58,927 bases of DNA from Aeoliella straminimaris (GTDB lineage: Bacteria > Planctomycetota > Planctomycetia > Pirellulales > Lacipirellulaceae), in NCBI RefSeq assembly GCF_024054565.1, contig NZ_JAMXLR010000064.1:1-58927 (forward strand). The letters are read 5' to 3'. The stretch's first letter is position 1. Each line of letters opens with the position of its first letter. A program made the position numbers and the translations under genes. Under the pieces are notes generated by a model, which saw only the letters and a program-made list of their open reading frames with translations, ran no database searches and was not told the origin of the DNA. Of the stretch, positions 41,842 through 50,231 are shown one piece after another.

Positions 41842-43176
41842 TTAGTAGGTCAGGATGGCGTCGACACCGAACACGGTCTGATCGAAATCAGCCAAGGTGG
41901 CATCGGCGGGCAGCCAGTTGTGACGAACTTCCGGACGAATCACCACGTTGGCGTGAGGCTTGTAGTTCAGGCCGTAGGTGATACCGTACACCGATGTGCT
42001 GTCGTTGGCAGCCACGATTCCATCGCTCTTCCACCACTCCACGCGAGCACCAGCAGCCCAGCAGTCGTTCAGAGTGTAGAACAGGTACTGGTTGATACCA
42101 ACCTGAGCACCGTAGGCACCACCCGAGGCGGTGTCGTTGTAGCTGACCACGTCGCTCTGGAACACGTAGTTCAGCTTGTCGCTGAGCGTGGCATCCACCA
42201 CGATGCTGTGGCTGTAGCCATCGGCACCGGCGGTACGCAGACCGAAGTTACCAGCAGTGAGGATGTAGGTCAGGGCAACATCGTCGGTCAGGCTGGTCGA
42301 GAAACCACCCAGGAAGGTGGATCCACCGAAAGCTTGATCGAAACCAGTGTCCCAACCCGCGGTCCAACCAGCGTAAACTTCAACGTCGTCGAAGCCATTG
42401 TAGGTACCGAGCACACCGGTGTGGGTGAACGGCTCGCTGTTGAACATGGTGTAAGCGTGGCTGTAGAAGAAGTTGTCCGGAGCGGTAACTACTTCGTAAC
42501 CAACCAACGTGAAGAAGTGACCAGCGATGATGTCCCAGTCACCGGCAGCAACTTGAACGTAGGCCTGAGGCATAGCCCAACCGTACGAACCGTTATCGAA
42601 CCCATTCGAAGCATCCCACACAGGGCTGTCGTTACCAAAAGACTGGGTCTTCTGGGCGTCAGTACCGTACATGATGTCGAAACGGAAACCCCAGTCAGCG
42701 CTGCAAGCACCGGCTTCGGCAACCTTCTCGAAGTACAGCCATTGTTGGTGCAGGTTCAGCCTGTCCGGTTGGTCATTGAAGGCCAACAGGTCATTCGGGG
42801 CGAACGACAAACGGGTGTTGTCGCTGTGGTAACCCATTTGGGTCCAACCACCAATGGTGACCGAGCAGCAACCGCAGGGGTCGATGCAGTCCATCAGGGT
42901 CCAGGGATCACCCAGGCAGCAGTCGCCCAGGCAATCGCCCAAGCAGAAGCCGCCACCGCAGCCACAACTTGAGCAGCACATATCACCGCATGCATCATCA
43001 CAACATCCAGCATCCTCGCATCCACAGCTCGGTTCCTCACAGCCACAGGCAGGCTCGCCGCACTCGTAGCCCGTGAGGTCGTAGTTGAATGCCGTCTGGA
43101 CTGCCGACTGCCCAAGCGCCGGTCCGGCACTCATGGCGATCAAGGCACAGCCCATCGTCCATTTTACAACGTTCAC
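41842..43176 (-). CDS. Outer-membrane beta-barrel porin with Cys-rich N-terminus
   Basis: 444 residues from the GTG at 43176, which has GAAGGAG eight bases upstream; the frame starts earlier at 43215 but that GTG precedes the ribosome binding site. The signal peptide is VVKWTMGCALIAMSAGPALGQ. Residues about 35-105 hold some 20 cysteines in clusters (ACGCEEPSCGCED, CCDDACGDMCCSSCGCGG). The rest is beta-barrel-like: GGWTQMGYHSDNTRL, LNLHQQWLYFEKVAE, DWGFRFDIMYGTDAQ, DIIAGHFFTLVGYEV and a final VFGVDAILTY ending in an aromatic residue. This matches the BBP2-like porins of planctomycetes. Codon use is even and RBS strong, suggesting high expression. Confidence 0.85.
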   Translation of the reverse strand: MNVVKWTMGCALIAMSAGPALGQSAVQTAFNYDLTGYECGEPACGCEEPSCGCEDAGCCDDACGDMCCSSCGCGGGFCLGDCLGDCCLGDPWTLMDCIDPCGCCSVTIGGWTQMGYHSDNTRLSFAPNDLLAFNDQPDRLNLHQQWLYFEKVAEAGACSADWGFRFDIMYGTDAQKTQSFGNDSPVWDASNGFDNGSYGWAMPQAYVQVAAGDWDIIAGHFFTLVGYEVVTAPDNFFYSHAYTMFNSEPFTHTGVLGTYNGFDDVEVYAGWTAGWDTGFDQAFGGSTFLGGFSTSLTDDVALTYILTAGNFGLRTAGADGYSHSIVVDATLSDKLNYVFQSDVVSYNDTASGGAYGAQVGINQYLFYTLNDCWAAGARVEWWKSDGIVAANDSTSVYGITYGLNYKPHANVVIRPEVRHNWLPADATLADFDQTVFGVDAILTY

Positions 43177-43561
43177 TTTTAAGACTCCTTCTTCGGGGAC
43201 TATCGCGGCATTCACCGATGCCTACGAAAACGGGGGAGTATTCCACGGCGAACTACGCCGCAGGCGGGTTGTAGTTCGCGCTAACGACAAAACCGCCTCG
43301 CAGATCATATCGACGCCTGCACCCGTTGGCATGCATCGCCACCATGGCAACTTGGACAAGAATTCCGGACAACATCCGCAAACGTGGTAAGCTGTGCGGC
43401 TTGGCAAGAAAAAGCCGCGCGTGCCAATGAAACTCGGCAGGCAGCCCCCGCCGCAGGACGGTTCGGTCAGTCAAGACTGGTAAACCTTGCGGGCTCGCAT
43501 CTCGCTCGACCCGCAAGTTCCATCACTTGCAGCCCAGCCGATGCAGCCTGAATACCTGGGG
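43177..43561. other. Upstream region of the porin gene, no supported gene
   Basis: About 385 bases between the porin start and the next gene's stop codon. No domain-bearing frame. A TATGAT on the minus strand near 43306-43311 could be the porin -10 box, but no matching -35 is convincing. A long leader for a highly expressed porin would fit. Confidence 0.35.
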
Positions 43562-44296
43562 CTAATCCCAGCCCATGGTGCGCTCCATCAGGTACCAGGC
43601 ATTGCCGCCGATGCCGCCTAGCCGGACGCGCCGCGCTTGAAGGCGGAACCTGATGGGATTTCCTTCACCGCGGGGGGGAACCAATTCGAACTTCTGCACC
43701 ACCACGTAAGAGCCCATGTCGTAGGACGCCACCGCCATCACGTCTCCGGCGACCACCTTCGATCCCTCGGGGGCGTCCCGCAGGGCCTTGATCACGTCGT
43801 CGTTTTCAAATTCGTCCAGACGTTTCTTGGCCGCTTCGTCGGTGCTGTAAAAGGATTCGAGGGCGTCGTTGAACGGTCGGCGGGAGTTGGGCGCCACGGT
43901 TAGTTCCAAAGCCGTGATCAATTGATCGTCCAAGACCAGATCGCACCACTGGAGGGCCCAGTCCTGCGCCTCGGCACCCAACAGGCGACTCAGCATCATA
44001 CCGCGGACGTACACGCCCGACCCGAATGCCAGGGACAGGGCCAATCCCACAAGTGCCAAGGTGCGGCCGACCTGCTGCCCGTCGCTGTGGGCGATGCGCC
44101 ATAGCGCAAAGAGCGAGATAATAATGCCCAGCAGAGGAATGAGCAGCAACGATGAGGTCACAATGGCCGAGGCCGACGCCACGCCCAACACGGCCGCCAA
44201 CACGGCCAGCACGCTAACAGAACGATATTCGGCGATGGCCTGCACATCGTCGCTGACGTAACCTTCGTCGGTTATTGCTTCGGTCGTGTGACTCAT
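43562..44296 (-). CDS. Membrane protein with DUF4190-like helices, unknown
   Basis: 244 residues from the ATG at 44296 (44350 and 44314 are upstream alternatives in frame). After a polar N-terminus come membrane helices (SVLAVLAAVLGVASASAIV, LLLIPLLGIIISLFALWRI, LALVGLALSLAFGSGVYV); the arrangement with H-S-D-G-Q-Q-V-G-R between helices 2 and 3 resembles DUF4190-type proteins. A soluble 130-residue C-terminal domain follows (ALESFYSTDEAAKKRLDEFE, VASYDMGSYVVVQKFELVPP, FRLQARRVRLGGIGGNAWYLM). Last gene of the minus-strand set headed by pilT; function unknown. Confidence 0.75.
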   Translation of the reverse strand: MSHTTEAITDEGYVSDDVQAIAEYRSVSVLAVLAAVLGVASASAIVTSSLLLIPLLGIIISLFALWRIAHSDGQQVGRTLALVGLALSLAFGSGVYVRGMMLSRLLGAEAQDWALQWCDLVLDDQLITALELTVAPNSRRPFNDALESFYSTDEAAKKRLDEFENDDVIKALRDAPEGSKVVAGDVMAVASYDMGSYVVVQKFELVPPRGEGNPIRFRLQARRVRLGGIGGNAWYLMERTMGWD

Positions 44297-44359
44297 GATC
44301 TCGTTACGCTCCATCGCAGTCGCGATATTCACGGCTTGCCTAACCGGCAAACTCCCATC

Positions 44360-44953
44360 CTACTTCAGACGCAGGCTCTCCTGCTCGCCCACCGCCTCGC
44401 GTTGTTTCTTGAAGTCTTTGATGTACTTACCCTGGGTAAAGCTGGCTTTGCTGCTGCCCATGTTCTCGGCAGCTAGCATCCGCTCGGACAAATTCAACCA
44501 GGCCACGTCGGGATTCGTGGCCGCCGAACGACCACTTTTCAGAAAGATACCACCGAAACACTCGTCGTCGAAAGGCGCTGCGTGCAGACTAGCCGCGACG
44601 ATACCGGCCATCAACCACCCGGCCACCGCCGCCATCACCGGGCCACCGATGGGATCGATAGGATGCTTGAACCGCATCTTGGTCTTCGACAGTTTGGCTG
44701 CAAGCAACCGCTGCAGCACCAGAAAAGAGATGACATACAGTGCCCAGATGCACACGAAGTCCAACAGGGCCGTGTAGCTGTCCCCTCCCTTGTCGGCAAT
44801 CAGCTTCGCCAGTGGCGAGTAGAAGCCGTAGGCAATCAACCCGCTTAGCAGGATGTTGATGGTGGTCAGCGTGTTATTCCACAAGCCTTGCTGAATGGAC
44901 ATGGCGAAGGTTGCGAAGAAAATGACGCCGACGATTACGTAGTAGAGCCACAT
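44360..44953 (-). CDS. CvpA-like inner-membrane protein
   Basis: 197 residues. Four hydrophobic segments, the first at the very N-terminus: WLYYVIVGVIFFATFAMSIQQGLWNN, then INILLSGLIAYGFYSPLAKLI, FVCIWALYVISFLVLQRLL, and IGGPVMAAVAGWLMAGIVAASLH. The order and the G-L-W-N-N / F-Y-S-P-L-A / G-G-P-V-M-A features match the CvpA (colicin V production protein) family, here with a soluble Lys/Glu-rich tail. The family is linked to envelope stress and periplasmic protein handling. Flanked by the GspE-like gene (71 bases upstream). Confidence 0.75.
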   Translation of the reverse strand: MWLYYVIVGVIFFATFAMSIQQGLWNNTLTTINILLSGLIAYGFYSPLAKLIADKGGDSYTALLDFVCIWALYVISFLVLQRLLAAKLSKTKMRFKHPIDPIGGPVMAAVAGWLMAGIVAASLHAAPFDDECFGGIFLKSGRSAATNPDVAWLNLSERMLAAENMGSSKASFTQGKYIKDFKKQREAVGEQESLRLK

Positions 44954-45024
44954 AGTATTGCGGGGGCCAGGATTCGGGGGAGGTCGGAGGTCAGGGACTC
45001 ATCTGAAACGGGTGGGGTGGAACT

Positions 45025-46875
45025 TTACGCACCTTTGAGGACGCGCTGCGCCTCGGGGATGCTGGTCACGCCTTTGGCCACCAGCAGGATGGCCTCTTCC
45101 TGGAAGGTTCGCATGCCAGCCAGACGTCCGGCTTTCCGCAACAGCTCGAGCTTAGGCTGCTTGAGCAATACCTCGCGGACCTTGTCGTCTGCCACCAGCA
45201 GCTCGAACAGCCCGGTGCGGCCCACGTAGCCCACGTTGTTACAGTTGGGGCAAGGCTTTTCCAGCTCTTCCGGCTTCGGCGTGCGGTACAGTTGCTGCAC
45301 CTTGCCCGGCGGCAGGCCCAGTTTCTTCAGCATGTCGGGCGACGGTTCGAAGGCTACCTTGCACTCGCTGCACAGCTTGCGAATCAGGCGGGTGCAGAGC
45401 ACCGCGGTAAAGTTCTCCGCAAACTCTTTCTGCGGCACCTTCTTCTGCAGAATCCGCAACAACGCCTCGGCTGCCTCCATGGCAGGCACGGTCGTGATCA
45501 GCAAGTGGTTTTCTTCCACCTCGCCGAACAGGAGCTTCGCCGATTCGCGATCGACCAGGTCACGAACGATGTAGACGTTCGGGTACGTTCGAATCAGGGC
45601 CGGAAGGATCGTAGCAGGAGTTTGACCGCTCTTGGCGTCGTAGGTGTTAAGCACGACGTTTTCCATGTCTCGCTCGGGATGATGCACCTCCTCGATGGCG
45701 ACGAAGTCGCGCATCAGGCGGTCGGTCTCCAGAATCGATACGTCGGTCAGCGTGGTGAGTCCTCCCTCCGGCGGGGCCGAGATCACCAGGATGCCTTCGT
45801 CCAGGGCCATGAGCTCCGACCACTGGTTCTTGATCTTCTCCCGCATGCCCAGGTCGTCGTAGGTCAGCAGCTTGGCCTGCGAGCCACCCCGCATTTCCAG
45901 CAGCACTCGCTCGCCGGTCTTCACCCCCTGGCTGATGAAGGGACAAATATACTGTACGCCCTCGAACTTCGCCCCGAACTGGCCTGTTTGCTTCTTGCGT
46001 CGCTCGGTGATGTCCAGGTTCGCCAACTGCTTCATCACGGCCAACATCACGTCGCCACTTTCGCGATCGCGAGACTCGCCATTGTGCCACACGCCATCGA
46101 CCAGATGCTTCACGTTGACGCCACTTTGCAGGTAGTCGAGCACCATCCGCTCGCTGCGACGGGTGGCCATGTCCGCGATCAGCTCCTTCACCAGCAGGTA
46201 CCCTGGCGACTGGCGAGCGGTAATCAGGTTGCCCTGGTTGGTTTGCTCGTCCCCGCCGTAGGCCGTCAGGTCAACCGGTGCACCTTTTTCGTAGTCGGCC
46301 TTTCGCTCGACCTCCATCTTGATGCCGACCTTGCTCAGCATCTCGGCCATGGTGTAGCGGAACCAATCGGAGGTAAACACCTTCTCATGGGGTTCGACCG
46401 ATTTGTTGTGCACCACCGTGTAGGCGATAAACGGCACAAAGTAGGTGAGCGTCAGCACACTTATGCCCGCGATGTAGTACGGCACCAACACCAACACCAT
46501 GATCCCCAATAGGAAGGGGAAGAAGATGATCGGATTCCACTTGCCGTAGCCCAGGCCGTGCATTTGCGAACTGCGGTTAACCCAATCCGCGGTGACGATC
46601 CAGAGCAGCACCAGCAGAATGACCGGGATGAGCTTCAGCCAACTGAGGAACGCCGGCCCACGCTTGGCATTCATCTCGGCTTTGCCCCAGACGCCGCCCC
46701 CGTCCTGGGCCGGATCGACCGGTCCTGCGGGCACTTCCTCGTCGCCATCGGCGGGGTCCTGGGCCTCGCCTCCGTCGGCCTGCGCGGCATCTTCCTGCGC
46801 GAGAGACACGGGCACCGCAGGCCCCGCCACCGAGACCACCAACGCCAAGAGCCATAACCAAATGAGTCGCTGCAT
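45025..46875 (-). CDS. Membrane-anchored GspE/PilB-like protein with lost Walker motifs
   Basis: 616 residues. Unusually for a secretion ATPase it begins with a signal-like helix (residues 4-26), an acidic linker (27-66), and membrane segments at about 77-99 and 115-157. The C-terminal 420 residues follow the GspE/PilB layout: LVDGVWHNGE, CPFISQGVKTGERVLLEM, and a retained four-Cys zinc-binding element, CSEC (502-505) and CPNC (542-545), followed by GYVGRTGLFELL. But the Walker A site reads ISAPPEGGLTTL (365-376) with no Gly-Lys-Ser/Thr, Walker B reads NVYIVRDLVD (433-442) and the His box TTVPAMEAAEAL. It is therefore probably catalytically dead. Its start codon overlaps the pilT stop (TGATG). 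Confidence 0.85.
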   Translation of the reverse strand: MQRLIWLWLLALVVSVAGPAVPVSLAQEDAAQADGGEAQDPADGDEEVPAGPVDPAQDGGGVWGKAEMNAKRGPAFLSWLKLIPVILLVLLWIVTADWVNRSSQMHGLGYGKWNPIIFFPFLLGIMVLVLVPYYIAGISVLTLTYFVPFIAYTVVHNKSVEPHEKVFTSDWFRYTMAEMLSKVGIKMEVERKADYEKGAPVDLTAYGGDEQTNQGNLITARQSPGYLLVKELIADMATRRSERMVLDYLQSGVNVKHLVDGVWHNGESRDRESGDVMLAVMKQLANLDITERRKKQTGQFGAKFEGVQYICPFISQGVKTGERVLLEMRGGSQAKLLTYDDLGMREKIKNQWSELMALDEGILVISAPPEGGLTTLTDVSILETDRLMRDFVAIEEVHHPERDMENVVLNTYDAKSGQTPATILPALIRTYPNVYIVRDLVDRESAKLLFGEVEENHLLITTVPAMEAAEALLRILQKKVPQKEFAENFTAVLCTRLIRKLCSECKVAFEPSPDMLKKLGLPPGKVQQLYRTPKPEELEKPCPNCNNVGYVGRTGLFELLVADDKVREVLLKQPKLELLRKAGRLAGMRTFQEEAILLVAKGVTSIPEAQRVLKGA

Positions 46876-48020
46876 CAGAGAATTCCGCCTTGCGCTACGT
46901 CGATACCCTTAAGTGCCATCTTCAGTGCTTCGCGATTGGGCGCCACTTCCATCGCCACGGTGCGATCAATTAACTGCTCGTCCACCAACTTCTTCAAACT
47001 CTGCGTGAAATCCTGCATGCCATCTTCGGCGCCAATGCGAATGGCGTCGGGCAGCTTCTCGTCCTGCTCTTCGAGAATCAGTTTGCGAACCGTCGATGTG
47101 AAGGTCATGATCTCCACCGTCGGCACGCGGCCCACGCCAGGCTTGATGCTCTTGAGCAGTTTTTGGGCGACGATGCCACGCATGTTGAACGCGATGGCGC
47201 TGCGCAGGGCGCTGTGCATTTCCTGGGGAAAGAGGTCGAGAATACGGCCAATGGTTGTGGCCGCGCTCGAAGCGTGAATCGTCCCGAACACCAGGTGGCC
47301 CGTTTCGGCCGCGTGGATGGCGGTCATGAACGTCTCTTTGTCACGCATCTCGCCCACCAGCATCACGTCGGGGTCTTCCCGCACCGCGTGCTTCATGCCG
47401 ACCTCGAAGTCGACCACGTCCAGGCCGATCTCACGCTGGTTGATCAAGCACTTCTCTTCGGTGAATACAAACTCGATGGGATCCTCGAGCGTGAGAATGT
47501 GCTTGCGGAACCGGCGATTGATCCAGTTGAGCATCGACGCGATCGTGGTACTCTTACCCGAACCGGTCACGCCCGCCAGCAGCACCATCCCCTGGTCGAA
47601 CGTGCACAGGTGCTCGATGGAGGGCGGCAGGTTGAGTCCCTCGAAGTCGGGAATCCAGCTGCTCACGCGGCGGGCGACCATGCCCATGTGCCCGAGTTGC
47701 TGCAGCAGGTTCACGCGGAACCGCCACACGGTGCCATCCACCTCGCAGGTGTGCGCGAAGTCGGCGCCGCCGTCCCGCTCGAAGATCTTGCGGTTCCGCT
47801 CGTTCATCAGCGGATAACAGAGCTGCACCATGTGCTCGTCGCTGATGGGTTCGCCCTTCATCGGCCGCAGCGAGCCATCCACTCGCACCATCGCCGGTTT
47901 GCCGACTTTCAGGTGCAAGTCGCTCCCTTCGAGCTTCACACAGGCGCGAAATAGCTTGTCGACCTCCAGATTGGGCCGAACATGCATGAGACTACTCTTG
48001 ACGTCGTCATGCTCTGCCAT
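46875..48020 (-). CDS. pilT: PilT-type retraction ATPase
   Basis: 381 residues from the ATG at 48020 (GAGGA upstream); a TTG at 48056 is the only earlier start. It has the PilT/VirB11 layout: KLEGSDLHLKVGKPAMVRVDG, canonical Walker A GVTGSGKST (about 150-158), the Asp box HILTLEDPIEFVF, Walker B DPDVMLVGEMRDKET, and the His box GHLVFGTIHASSAATTI, ending with the C-terminal helical region. The AIRLFE retraction motif is replaced by VGRVPTVEIMTFT. Normally it drives pilus disassembly. It is first in the operon with the degenerate GspE-like gene. Confidence 0.92.
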   Translation of the reverse strand: MAEHDDVKSSLMHVRPNLEVDKLFRACVKLEGSDLHLKVGKPAMVRVDGSLRPMKGEPISDEHMVQLCYPLMNERNRKIFERDGGADFAHTCEVDGTVWRFRVNLLQQLGHMGMVARRVSSWIPDFEGLNLPPSIEHLCTFDQGMVLLAGVTGSGKSTTIASMLNWINRRFRKHILTLEDPIEFVFTEEKCLINQREIGLDVVDFEVGMKHAVREDPDVMLVGEMRDKETFMTAIHAAETGHLVFGTIHASSAATTIGRILDLFPQEMHSALRSAIAFNMRGIVAQKLLKSIKPGVGRVPTVEIMTFTSTVRKLILEEQDEKLPDAIRIGAEDGMQDFTQSLKKLVDEQLIDRTVAMEVAPNREALKMALKGIDVAQGGIL

Positions 48021-48360
48021 GGAACGGGTATCCTCTGATGCGAAGTTCCTATACAAACACCCGCGAAGGCCCCGACCACCGCGGAAACCTCTAGTTTACA
48101 CAGAACCGGGCGGGGAGTGCACACCCCGGCGGCAGAAATCGTGCCAACGAAAAACGCCTGGACCCGGGTGATTCGGTGGTTCGAAAGCTCCGATCCACGC
48201 CATCCCCAGACGCCGGGATCCGACCTCCCATGACGGGAATTGGCGGTTTGCCGAGGGAGAATACCTCGATTCGGAATGCCGGGACCACGCGGAGTACGGG
48301 CACTTGGCTGGCCGATCACCGCCTCCGCGTTGTCCCTATGCCACGGGGGACGAGCTGTCT
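48021..48360. other. Intergenic region without a supported gene
   Basis: About 340 bases between pilT and the BNR-repeat gene, holding the pilT promoter region. The open frames on either strand translate into Arg/Pro/Ser-rich sequence with no domain. No repeat or RNA gene recognised. Confidence 0.4.
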
Positions 48361-49452
48361 CTACACCACCGCCACCTTCACGCAATTGATCGGCGGCAGC
48401 GAGTCGAACAGGCACGACCACTCGTCGCCGCCGTCGTGGCCCATCCAGAGCTGGCCCGTGGTGGTGCCGAAGTACACCGCGGGGTCCTTCAGGTCGTCCA
48501 CCGTCATCGCGTCGCGGAGCACCGTGAAGTAGCTCTCCTTTTTAGGCAGCCCCTTGGTAAGCTTTCGCCATCGCTTGCCGCCGTTGGTCGAGCGCCATAC
48601 GGCCGGTTTGGCCTCGGGGGAGGTCCGCGTCATCGGCTCCAGCGGCACCACGTACACCGTGTCGGGATCGTGCGGATGGACCACGATCGGGAAGCCAAAG
48701 TCGCTCGGCAGACCCTCTGCAATCGAGTACCACGACTGGCCATGGTCGTCGCTCCGCAGCACGCCAATGCCGGGACGATCGGGCCAGCCGCCGTGGTTCT
48801 GCATGTACAGCCGGCCCGGCGCGGCGTCGTGACGGGCCATCTTGTGCACGCACTGGCCAAACTCGGGATACGGGTCGGGCACGAAGCCTGCACCCACTCC
48901 ATGGTTTGCGGCCTGGAACGTCTGCCCGCCGTCCTCGCTCATGTAGTGACCGCCGGTCGAAATGCCCAAGTGCATCCGCTCGCCATCGCGAATGATGGTG
49001 TGCATGCACAGGCCGCCGTTGCCGGGGTGCCACTCCTTGGCGTGCTTGTGATTGCTGATCCCCGCGACCATCTCCCAGGAGTTGCCGCCATCCTCGGAGT
49101 GAAACAGTGAGGCCGGTTCCACCCCCGCCCACAGATCCCGCTTGTCCGCGCCCGTCTCCAGCGACCAGATGTTGGCCAGCGCGCGACCATCCTGCTCCGG
49201 AAATGCGGGGGCACTCTTGGTCTCCTTGAACTTCTTCCCGCCGTCGGTCGATTGCAGGATCTTCATCCCGAAGAACGCATTGCAACTGGACGCCAACACG
49301 CGGGCCGAGCGACGCGTGTCGATTAAGGCCGAGTACACCGACACGCCGGCACCGAACGGCCCACGGAGCGAAAACCGCCCGCGTCCCTTCGCTGCCTCGG
49401 CCACGAACAGGCCTTTTTTGGTGCCAATCGCCAGCAGCACGCGGTCCGCCAT
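48361..49452 (-). CDS. BNR/Asp-box beta-propeller protein (sialidase-like fold)
   Basis: 363 residues from the ATG at 49452, with GGAGGG seven to eight bases upstream. It carries at least four Asp-box repeats S-x-D-G-G-x-x-[FW]: STDGGKKFKE, SEDGGNSWEM, SEDGGQTFQA, SDDHGQSWYS and STNGGKRWRK. The opening VLLAIGTKKGLFVAEAAK and the block WHPGNGGLCMHTI are typical of the WD40/VPS10-like family that is often annotated exo-alpha-sialidase; catalytic sialidase residues are not evident. No signal peptide, so it is predicted cytoplasmic. The MoaD-like gene lies four bases upstream, forming a pair seen in many bacteria. Confidence 0.85.
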   Translation of the reverse strand: MADRVLLAIGTKKGLFVAEAAKGRGRFSLRGPFGAGVSVYSALIDTRRSARVLASSCNAFFGMKILQSTDGGKKFKETKSAPAFPEQDGRALANIWSLETGADKRDLWAGVEPASLFHSEDGGNSWEMVAGISNHKHAKEWHPGNGGLCMHTIIRDGERMHLGISTGGHYMSEDGGQTFQAANHGVGAGFVPDPYPEFGQCVHKMARHDAAPGRLYMQNHGGWPDRPGIGVLRSDDHGQSWYSIAEGLPSDFGFPIVVHPHDPDTVYVVPLEPMTRTSPEAKPAVWRSTNGGKRWRKLTKGLPKKESYFTVLRDAMTVDDLKDPAVYFGTTTGQLWMGHDGGDEWSCLFDSLPPINCVKVAVV

Positions 49453-49456
49453 CGTC

Positions 49457-49729
49457 TCACCCTCCGGAAACAGCCGTATAAATGGAAAGTTCGTCCCCCT
49501 CGGCCAGCGGCTCGTCGAGCCCACCGGCCTTGGACACCAACGCGTCGTTCACAAACACGTTCATGTGCCGCCGCACGGCATGCCGCTCGTCGCACACACA
49601 GCGGTAAACGTCGGGCCGCTCTGCACGAATCGCGTCGAGCGCCTCGCGGACCGTGCTCGCTTCGACCACCATCTCACTGGCGCCGCACTCCGCCCGCAGC
49701 ATGCTGGGAAGTTGAACACGAACCTGCAT
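49457..49729 (-). CDS. MoaD/ThiS-family ubiquitin-like sulfur carrier
   Basis: 90 residues with a beta-grasp fold: QVRVQLPSMLR, VREALDAIRAERPDVYRCV, HMNVFVNDALV, GDELSIYTAVSGG. The C-terminal Gly-Gly is intact, so adenylation and thiocarboxylation or covalent conjugation are possible. A GAGAGG sequence precedes the ATG at a 7-base spacing. The protein is not next to molybdopterin or thiamine genes; its only partner is the BNR-repeat protein downstream with a 4-base gap, so a role in sulfur transfer to another pathway is likely but unknown. Confidence 0.88.
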   Translation of the reverse strand: MQVRVQLPSMLRAECGASEMVVEASTVREALDAIRAERPDVYRCVCDERHAVRRHMNVFVNDALVSKAGGLDEPLAEGDELSIYTAVSGG

Positions 49730-49918
49730 CCGCTAACCTCTCGAAACTGACGTCGTTCACCGGTCGAGCCGGAAGCATAACGGGCAGCCTGCCACCGGTC
49801 GAGCATTTCCAGGCCTGCACCATCGTTGAGGGACTGCCCCCGCAAGGTGGTCGATCTCGTCACCGGCGATTCGACAACGCTGCCCCAGAAAACTGGAATT
49901 CGATTCGTTGTTCCCCAC

Positions 49919-50065
49919 CCCGAGTTTTGGGCCAACTTCCGGGATGTACATTTGTGGGCCCAATACTCTGGAGGTTTTGGTCCCCCCCGAGGAGTAAAAC
50001 CCCTTGTTTTTTCGGCCAAACCATTCGGGGGGTGCGACAAAACTACCCAAGTTGTTCTCCGCATG
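49919..50065 (+). repeat. Dispersed 147-nt repeat, copy B
   Basis: Aligns gap-free with the reverse complement of 16172-16318, at 107 of 147 bases. The palindrome seen in copy A is decayed here (TGGGCCCAATACTCTGGAGG). In the shared frame 27 of 49 encoded residues agree. It lies between the MoaD-like gene and the dockerin/PEP-CTERM gene. No start codon-based protein is proposed. Confidence 0.78.
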
Positions 50066-50231
50066 TTCCGCCGGTTGTCCCCATACTCTGGTTGTGGCGA
50101 CTCGCTCCGCGACCGAGCGCCTCCGGCACTACGCTCACTCGGGAAGTCAGCAGCCACGAATGTCACCCGCCCAGGGCCGACACGTGTACATAATGCCACG
50201 CAGACCCATTAGAACCGTTTGGGGGGCGATT

